9,751 bases of DNA from Betaproteobacteria bacterium. Lineage in GTDB: Bacteria; Pseudomonadota; Gammaproteobacteria; Burkholderiales; SG8-39. The position numbers and the translations under genes were made by a program. Of the stretch, positions 5,565-9,751 are shown in pieces (within the stretch, counting starts at the first letter, position 1; each line of letters opens with the position of its first letter). The notes beneath the pieces were generated by a model that saw only the letters and a list, made by a program, of their open reading frames with translations, was not told the DNA's origin and did no database searches. The DNA lies in assembly GCA_009693345.1 (NCBI GenBank), contig SHXL01000102.1:1-9751 (forward strand), written 5' to 3'.

Positions 5565-6323
5565 GTGCTCGTCTGCGTGCACGGCCTGACGCGCTGCGCG
5601 CGCGATTTCGACACGCTCGCGGCGGCGCTCAGCGACCGTTACCGGGTCGTCTGCCCGGATGTCGCCGGCCGCGGCGATTCGGAGTGGCTTGCCGACCCGA
5701 TGCTCTACCAGCTGCCGCAGTATGTCGGCGACATGGTGACGCTGATCGCGCGACTCGATGTCGAAGGCGTGCACTGGCTCGGCACCTCGATGGGCGGCCT
5801 GATCGGCATGGCGCTGGCTGCGCAACCGGGTACGCCGGTGCAGAAACTGGTGATCAACGATGCCGGGCCGGTCGTCTCGAAAGTGTCGCTGGAGCGCATC
5901 GCGACCTACGTCGGCGTGGCGCCGGTGTTTCCGGACATCGCCACGGCGGAAAAATACATCCGCGCCGTGAGCGCGACCTTCGGGCCTCACACGGACGCCG
6001 AGTGGCGCTTCCTCACCGAGGTGGTGGTTCGCAAGAACGCCGACGGCAGCTTGCGCCTGCACTACGACCCCAAGCTCGCCGAGCCGTTCCGCGCCAGTAT
6101 GCCGGAAAAGGACCTCGAGCTCTGGCCGCTGTGGGACGCGATCCGCTGCCCAACGCTAGTGCTGCGCGGCGCGCAGTCCGATCTGCTGACGCGCGACACC
6201 TGCGACAAGATGGCCGGGCGCGGGCCGAAGGCGCAGGTGGTGGAAATTTCCGGCGTCGGCCATGCGCCGACGCTGATGCACGCCGATCAAATAAAATTGG
6301 TGCGGGACTTTCTTCTCTCGTAA
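5565..6323 (+). CDS. Alpha/beta fold hydrolase (N-terminus in another frame)
   Basis: The main frame gives 252 residues from GTG 5565. It has the alpha/beta hydrolase set: oxyanion loop HGLTR (6-10), nucleophile elbow GTSMGG with Ser75, the acid Asp206 in RGAQSDLLT, and His233 in SGVGHAP. It is a soluble enzyme, probably an esterase, lactonase or similar; the substrate cannot be read from the sequence. The first strand is missing from this start: the same frame upstream encodes LHRIAYLEWGDPKNER, a typical beginning, but has no ATG, GTG or TTG back to the dodecin stop. A GTG at 5498 with a good ribosome site is in a different frame, and one extra C in the CCCCC run (5506-5510) explains the break. 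Lies 65 bases after dodecin and ends just before a palindromic element; its relation to dodecin is unknown. Confidence 0.88.
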   Translation: MLVCVHGLTRCARDFDTLAAALSDRYRVVCPDVAGRGDSEWLADPMLYQLPQYVGDMVTLIARLDVEGVHWLGTSMGGLIGMALAAQPGTPVQKLVINDAGPVVSKVSLERIATYVGVAPVFPDIATAEKYIRAVSATFGPHTDAEWRFLTEVVVRKNADGSLRLHYDPKLAEPFRASMPEKDLELWPLWDAIRCPTLVLRGAQSDLLTRDTCDKMAGRGPKAQVVEISGVGHAPTLMHADQIKLVRDFLLS

Positions 6324-6328
6324 TCAAC

Positions 6329-6398
6329 CTGTCATACCCGCGAAAGCGGGAATCCATGTTCGAAAAATTCTGGGTCTCCGCTTTCGCGGGGGCGACAG
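6329..6398. repeat. Palindromic REP-like element with CCCGCGAAAGCGGG hairpins
   Basis: Between the convergent hydrolase (stop 6321-6323) and the DpgC-like gene (stop 6399-6401) lies a 70-base imperfect inverted repeat. The left arm is CTGTCATACCCGCGAAAGCGGGAATCCA; the right arm, read on the other strand, is CTGTCGCCCCCGCGAAAGCGGAGACCCA. The left arm contains its own small hairpin CCCGC-GAAA-GCGGG. The core resembles the dispersed ATTCCCGCG...GCGGGAAT elements (dRS3-like in Neisseria, similar in many proteobacteria). It may act as a bidirectional terminator and may be present in many genomic copies. No transposase is linked to it here. Confidence 0.75.
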
Positions 6399-7757
6399 CT
6401 ATCCCTTGCGGTTCGCCGCGTCCCAGTGATGCTCGAGGTTGGCGATCAGTGCCGGGCTGAAGTGGCAGTGCGCCTGTTCGCGCGCGTACACCGCCATGTA
6501 GCGACGGAACGCGTCCAGCGGTTCTTCCGCGATGCGCAGCGCGCGCCGGTTGCCCGCGGCGCTGACCATCCCGGATCCGGTGATGTGTTTCACCAGGCGG
6601 TCGATCTCGAAATCCATCGCGTCGGGGGCGACGATGTAGTCGCAGATCAGCTTGCCCTCCGGGCTGGCGCAGTCGATGCGCCGCTCGGCGAGGATCGCCT
6701 GGCGCGCGACGCGGTCGCCGACGTGGCGCGCGAGGCGCAGGTTGGCCGCGCCCGGGATGATGCCTTCCTTCCTCGCGGGCAGCGTCATGTAGGCATCCTT
6801 CGTCGCGACCACCTGATCAATCGTTAGCAGGAGTTGGCAGTGGCCGCCGATGGCGAAGCCCTCCACCGCGGCGATCCAGAGTTTTTCGATGGAGTCTTCC
6901 TCGGGCGACGCGTCCGGCAGCGCGAGGCCGCGGTAGATTTTATTGACGAGCCCCAGGTCCCGGAGCAGGTACCACAGGAAGCGGATCTTTCCCTGGTAGA
7001 GGTGCGTGAGGTTGATGCCGGCGCCGAACAGGCGCTTGCCCGCATGCTTCGGGTGCGTGACGGTGTCGCCGCGCAGCACGCAGACTTCGGTCTCCGGATC
7101 GAGCAGCGCGAGGTCCACCGCGAACTCCATCCCGTCCAGCGTGCTTTCGTCCTCGGCGTTCAGGTACTGCGGGTTGCGCATCGTCAAGACGGAGGCCCTA
7201 CCTTCTCGCTCGAGGCGCGCGCCGTCGAGTTTGATCTTTCCGGTTTTCAGGAATTCTGGTAGCAGCTCCTCCGACTCGGCCCGCGGCAGCAGCATGGCGT
7301 GGCACAGGTGCGCGCCCGCGAGGGGATCGCCCAGCACCTGCGCGAGGAAGATTCCCTGGTCGACTTCCAGCCCGTCCTTCTCCGCCTGCGCGATGCCCGA
7401 TTCGCGCGCCAGATCCTTCGCGCCCGGCACCAGCCCCGGATACTCCGTCGCCGCGCGCGCGCACAGTTCGTCCGCGCGCAGGAACCGGTTGCGCGCCGCG
7501 GTGAGCGAGTCGTACACGCCGCGCCCGTGCGCGCGCATGAAACGGGTGCGCGATTCGCGCGCGAGGGCGAGAATTTCGGCCGCCGCGGCCGCTTCTCCCG
7601 CGTTGCGCTTTGACTTTGCGGGCAGCCGCGCCAGCAACTCCGTCGAGCGCAGCCAGAAATGACCGAAACCGGCCCTGTCGGTGGCGAGTTCCGTGGTGCG
7701 CGCGGGAGCCGTGCGCGCCCAGCCTTTCACCGCCTGTTCGAGGACGTTATCGGTCAT
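6399..7757 (-). CDS. DpgC-like crotonase-superfamily protein (putative cofactor-free acyl-CoA dioxygenase)
   Basis: A 452-residue protein from ATG 7757 (a TTG two codons upstream is the alternative). It has an N-terminal helical domain of about 190 residues followed by a crotonase (enoyl-CoA hydratase) fold. The layout and many segments match DpgC, the (3,5-dihydroxyphenyl)acetyl-CoA 1,2-dioxygenase of vancomycin-type antibiotic synthesis: EYPGLVPG, DGLEVDQGIFLAQVL, the MLLPR region, YLNAEDE, the first oxyanion loop FGAGINLTHL (about 243-252), the second FAIGGHCQLLL (about 298-308), KEGIIPGAANLRLAR (about 328-342) and NRRALRIAEEP near the end. DpgC uses O2 without metal or cofactor to oxidise an arylacetyl-CoA and split the thioester. 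The GGxxQ arrangement of the second loop is retained. No other dpg or peptide-synthetase gene is nearby, so the substrate here is unknown, probably another aryl- or acyl-CoA. Convergent with the hydrolase; divergent from the HlyIII gene with a short gap. Confidence 0.88.
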   Translation of the reverse strand: MTDNVLEQAVKGWARTAPARTTELATDRAGFGHFWLRSTELLARLPAKSKRNAGEAAAAAEILALARESRTRFMRAHGRGVYDSLTAARNRFLRADELCARAATEYPGLVPGAKDLARESGIAQAEKDGLEVDQGIFLAQVLGDPLAGAHLCHAMLLPRAESEELLPEFLKTGKIKLDGARLEREGRASVLTMRNPQYLNAEDESTLDGMEFAVDLALLDPETEVCVLRGDTVTHPKHAGKRLFGAGINLTHLYQGKIRFLWYLLRDLGLVNKIYRGLALPDASPEEDSIEKLWIAAVEGFAIGGHCQLLLTIDQVVATKDAYMTLPARKEGIIPGAANLRLARHVGDRVARQAILAERRIDCASPEGKLICDYIVAPDAMDFEIDRLVKHITGSGMVSAAGNRRALRIAEEPLDAFRRYMAVYAREQAHCHFSPALIANLEHHWDAANRKG

Positions 7758-7801
7758 ATGCAATAGTATCGGCTACTTGAATGCTGAAAACTACTAGTCC
7801 C
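7758..7801. promoter_or_regulatory. Short divergent promoter region
   Basis: The gap between the DpgC-like start (7757, minus) and the HlyIII gene start (7781 or 7802) is AT-rich against its surroundings. It holds TAGTAT (7764-7769), which is -10-like, and on the other strand TACTAT. No Shine-Dalgarno is clear for either gene. Placement is inferred from the divergent layout. Confidence 0.3.
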
Positions 7802-8443
7802 ATGGCGATGAACGAACGGCCGCAGTCGCTCGGCGAGGAGATCGCGAACAGCGTGAGTCACGGCGTCGGCCTTCTGCTGGCCCTGGTCGGATTTTCAGTC
7901 CTCGTCGTCGTCACGCTGCAGCGCGGCGATGTAATGCAAGTCGTGGCCGCCACCGTGTTTGCGACGACCATGGTGCTGTTGTATTCCACATCGATGCTGT
8001 TTCACGCCTTTCCGAAGAGCCGCACCAAGCGGGTGTTCCAGGTGCTCGACCATTCGGCGATCTATCTCCTGATCGCCGGTACCTACACGCCGTTCACGCT
8101 GGGTGTGTTGCACGGTACCTGGGGCTGGATCCTGTTCGGGTTGGTCTGGAGCATGGCCGCGGTCGGCATCGTGCTGAAGGCCTTCGGCGGCATCCGCTAC
8201 AACACGCTTTCGACCCTGGTGTACATCGCGATGGGCTGGCTGGTCGTGATCGCGGCTGACGCGGTCTGGGCGCAGGTGCCGAAGTGGGGGATTTTCTGGC
8301 TGTTCGCGGGCGGCATCGCCTACACCGCGGGTGCGGTATTCTTCCTCGCCGAGCGCATCAGGTTCTTCCACTTCGTGTGGCACCTGTTCGTCATCGCGGG
8401 CAGCGCGTGTCACTTCAACGCGGTCCTGTGGTACGCCGCCTGA
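7781..8443 (+). CDS. Hemolysin III / PAQR family membrane protein (YqfA/TrhA-like)
   Basis: This is a 220-residue inner-membrane protein with seven predicted helices. It opens with the family signature SLGEEIANSVSHGVGLLLAL and has the putative metal-site residues of the PAQR fold: S-x3-H in TSMLFHAF, the Asp/His of DHSAIYLLIAGTYTPF, and the late H-x3-H-like motif in FVWHLFVIAGSACHF. E. coli YqfA (TrhA) is the closest well-known relative by pattern; family members have been linked to membrane-fluidity homeostasis, and the haemolysin name is historical. ATG 7802 or 7808 (MNERPQ) is an equally likely start, as related proteins begin a few residues before SLGEE. It heads a close-packed unit with the DUF4126 gene (4-base gap) and the GST remnant. 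Confidence 0.93.
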   Translation: MLKTTSPMAMNERPQSLGEEIANSVSHGVGLLLALVGFSVLVVVTLQRGDVMQVVAATVFATTMVLLYSTSMLFHAFPKSRTKRVFQVLDHSAIYLLIAGTYTPFTLGVLHGTWGWILFGLVWSMAAVGIVLKAFGGIRYNTLSTLVYIAMGWLVVIAADAVWAQVPKWGIFWLFAGGIAYTAGAVFFLAERIRFFHFVWHLFVIAGSACHFNAVLWYAA

Positions 8444-8447
8444 GCCG

Positions 8448-9086
8448 GTGCCTGCCGATCCGCAATTGCTGCAAACAGTCGTCCTGGCTTCGCTGCTCGC
8501 GTGGGCGAGCGGGCTGCGGCTCTATTTCCTGATTTTCTGCCTCGGCATGGCGGGCAATTTTGGCTACATCGATCTGCCGGCGGGACTCGGAGTGCTGCAG
8601 CACCCGTGGGTGATCGGCGCCGCGGGCATCCTTCTGGCGATGGAATTTCTCGTGGACAAGGTGCCGGGCATCGACAGCGCCTGGGATGCGCTGCATACGT
8701 TCATCCGCATTCCGGCGGGCGCGTTGCTCGCGGCCGGGGCGGCGGGAGATTCGCTCGGCGCGCTCACGCTGGCGACGGGATTGCTCGGCGGCACGATCAC
8801 CGCGGGGACGCATCTCGCCAAGGCAGGAGGCCGTGCGATCATCAATGCGTCGCCGGAGCCGTTTTCGAACTGGGGCGCATCGTTCACGGAAGATGCGGCA
8901 GTGCTCGCGGGGATCTGGCTTGCGTTCCAGTACCCGATCGTTTTTCTCGCCGCGCTCGCGGTTTTCCTGGCGTTGGCGGTCTGGTTTCTGCCGAAGCTCT
9001 GGATGGGCGCCATCGCGACGTGGCGCCTGCTGCGAAGCCGGTCTATGATTGGCCGCGAAATTCAACGAGAGGAACAGTCGCGGTGA
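8448..9086 (+). CDS. DUF4126 domain-containing membrane protein
   Basis: A 212-residue protein from GTG 8448 (MPADPQLLQTVVLAS), chosen because it follows the HlyIII stop by 4 bases and begins right before the conserved part; the frame extends further upstream only as a shadow of the HlyIII gene. Recognised by GLRLYFLIFCLGMAG, the DLPAGLGVLQHPWV segment, EFLVDKVPGIDSAWDALHTF and the Gly/Ala-rich helices that follow, all typical of DUF4126. About five hydrophobic segments indicate an inner-membrane protein; function is unknown. A basic tail (WRLLRSRSMIGREIQREEQSR) ends it. Its TGA (9084-9086) overlaps the GTG start of the GST by 4 bases, so the genes are translationally coupled. Confidence 0.88.
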   Translation: MPADPQLLQTVVLASLLAWASGLRLYFLIFCLGMAGNFGYIDLPAGLGVLQHPWVIGAAGILLAMEFLVDKVPGIDSAWDALHTFIRIPAGALLAAGAAGDSLGALTLATGLLGGTITAGTHLAKAGGRAIINASPEPFSNWGASFTEDAAVLAGIWLAFQYPIVFLAALAVFLALAVWFLPKLWMGAIATWRLLRSRSMIGREIQREEQSR

Positions 9087-9470
9087 AAGTTTATTACCAC
9101 CCCGCATCCCCCTACCAGCCGCCCGCTGGTGCTGTTCGCCAACGAAAGCGGCATCAAGGTCGACTTCCAGGTCGTCGACCTGTTCACCGGCGAGCATTAC
9201 AAGCCGCCATTCGAGGCAGTCAACCCCAACCACCTGGTGCCGGTGCTGGAAGACGGCGATTTCCGCCTCACCGAGAGCAGCGCGATCCTGAAATACCTGG
9301 CTGAGAAGACCGGCTCGCCGGCCTATCCGAAGGACTTGCGGCAGCGTGCGCGCGTCAACGAGCGCATGGACTGGATCAACACGCAGCTTTGTCGCGACCT
9401 CGCCGCCTTTCCCGGGGTGCGCGCGCTGGTGCAGGCGCGTGCAGGCGCGTGCAGGCGCGTGCAGGCCCCC
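9083..9470 (+). pseudogene. Glutathione S-transferase, frameshifted and truncated
   Basis: From GTG 9083, with GAGAGGAA at 9067-9074 as ribosome site, the product begins MKVYYHPASP. The next residues become nonsense, while a neighbouring frame from about 9115 gives SRPLVLFANESGIKVDFQVVDL, then KPPFEAVNPNHLVPVLEDGDF, the glutathione-binding LTESSAILKYLAEK and NERMDWINTQLCRDL. Removing one C from the run 9108-9112 makes HPASPTSRPLVLF, the normal theta-like GST N-terminus. So the thioredoxin-fold domain is present in two frames. The helical C-terminal domain is missing: family likeness stops at about residue 105 (near base 9401) out of a usual 200-230, and the DNA passes into a tandem repeat and then part of an unrelated gene. 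Probably not functional as written. Would be the last gene of the HlyIII-DUF4126 unit. Confidence 0.85.
9429..9466. repeat. 10-bp tandem repeat, about 3.8 copies
   Basis: GTGCAGGCGC is repeated three times exactly and then partially (GTGCAGGC). It sits at the join between the GST remnant and the methionine-synthase-like fragment. Since 10 is not a multiple of 3, gain or loss of a copy shifts the frame. It is too short and unspaced for a CRISPR array. Confidence 0.85.
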
Positions 9471-9727
9471 GAACAAACCTCGTCGCCGCGCTCAACCGCG
9501 CGCCCGCCAACATTCCGCCCGATCGCGTGCGCCTGCACGTCTGCTGGGGCAACTACGAGGGCCCGCACACCTTCGACGTGCCGCTGGAAGACCTGCTGCC
9601 GCACCTCTTTCTCGCGCGCGTCGGCGGCCTGGTGCTCTCGATGGCCAATCCGCGCCACGCGCACGAGCACCGCGTCGCCCCGCCTTTACTGACGCCAACG
9701 GGTTTCCGGCATGATGACCGGCCCTAG
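9470..9727 (+). pseudogene. Fragment of a cobalamin-independent methionine synthase-like (MetE C-terminal family) gene
   Basis: In one frame, about bases 9476-9675, the sequence encodes NLVAALNRAPANIPPDRVRLHVCWGNYEGPHTFDVPLEDLL and LVLSMANPRHAHEHRV. This matches the internal part of proteins of the MetE C-terminal (cobalamin-independent methionine synthase II) family, including the CWGNYEGPH segment and the ANPRHEHE-type segment. A complete domain has over 300 residues; only about 66 recognisable residues are present. It has no start of its own, being preceded by the tandem repeat, and after HRV the sequence changes to an unrelated tail ending at TAG 9725-9727. The zinc-site residues further along are missing. 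It is a remnant, or the product of a misjoined assembly. Family assignment is from memory of the motif pattern. Confidence 0.65.
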
Positions 9728-9734
9728 GAGGGAG
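9726..9734 (+). promoter_or_regulatory. Strong ribosome binding site at right edge
   Basis: AGGAGGGAG followed by a 5-base spacer and ATG at 9740. It marks the start of another gene that leaves the window. Confidence 0.55.
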
Positions 9735-9739
9735 ACGCC

Positions 9740-9751
9740 ATGAACTCAACT
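9740..9751 (+). CDS. Start of an unidentified gene running off the right edge
   Basis: Only four codons are visible, reading Met-Asn-Ser-Thr. The evidence is the excellent ribosome site just upstream and the fact that the preceding frame closes with a stop at 9727. Nothing can be said about the product. Confidence 0.45.

Noticed and set aside
5001..6062. 353-codon minus-strand frame opposite dodecin and hydrolase
   Set aside because: It crosses three plus-strand genes and shows only Arg/His/Ala-rich antisense composition.
7781..9086. HlyIII and DUF4126 genes considered as a toxin or secretion system
   Set aside because: The HlyIII name is historical; the protein is a PAQR-type membrane protein and nothing else here suggests a toxin or exporter.
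9429..9466. Repeats considered as a CRISPR array
   Set aside because: The units are 10 bases, directly adjacent and without spacers; no cas gene is present.
8415..9476. 353-codon minus-strand frame opposite DUF4126 and GST
   Set aside because: It spans two unrelated plus-strand genes and their overlap, and its product is Arg-rich without any domain pattern.
9476..9675. Idea that GST and the methionine-synthase-like part form a novel fusion protein
   Set aside because: The two parts are in different frames across the repeat and both are incomplete, so a designed fusion is less likely than a deletion or misassembly.
9683..9715. CTGACG / CATGAT as a promoter for the gene starting at 9740
   Set aside because: Each box matches only four of six bases and the spacer is about 15, too short for a confident sigma-70 promoter.

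Overview
The window is a GC-rich, gene-dense stretch of bacterial chromosome that looks betaproteobacterial. The grounds are the lolC-lolD pair, a large ComEC with the RRRYWH-type end, an overlapping DUF2062/K+ channel cluster, and GC-ending codon use. The genus cannot be fixed from the sequence. Most genes are housekeeping or accessory membrane and small-enzyme functions. No integrase, transposase, phage gene, CRISPR array, rRNA or tRNA was found.

Layout. (1) 1-1191, + strand: the end of lolC overlaps lolD, giving the inner-membrane ABC machine that releases lipoproteins to the outer membrane. A perfect 8-bp hairpin closes this unit. (2) 2793-1206, - strand: three overlapping genes, DUF2062 membrane protein, a two-helix K+ channel pore, and a separate RCK (TrkA_N/TrkA_C) regulatory protein. 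(3) 2844-5458, + strand, divergent from (2): comEC (DNA uptake channel) in two frames separated by a 1-base shift. Its second frame runs on through a dodecin gene. (4) 5498-6323, + strand: an alpha/beta hydrolase whose true start is probably in another frame. (5) 6329-6398: an imperfect palindrome with CCCGCGAAAGCGGG hairpins between convergent genes. (6) 7757-6399, - strand: a DpgC-type member of the crotonase superfamily, related to the cofactor-free dioxygenase of glycopeptide antibiotic synthesis but without any such cluster here. (7) 7781-9470, + strand: a HlyIII/PAQR membrane protein, a DUF4126 membrane protein and a truncated glutathione S-transferase, in a tight operon. (8) 9429-9727: a 10-bp tandem repeat, then a short fragment resembling the catalytic part of a cobalamin-independent methionine synthase-like protein, then a new strong ribosome binding site and start codon at the right edge.

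The most notable biology is the DpgC-like enzyme, a dodecin that lacks both classical flavin-sandwiching residues, and the K+ channel split into pore and RCK with a strong internal Shine-Dalgarno. The most notable warning is that three genes (comEC, hydrolase, GST) are each broken by one base in a G or C run, and the GST is joined to a foreign gene piece. This could be sequencing/assembly error or real gene decay. I found no convincing wholly new system.
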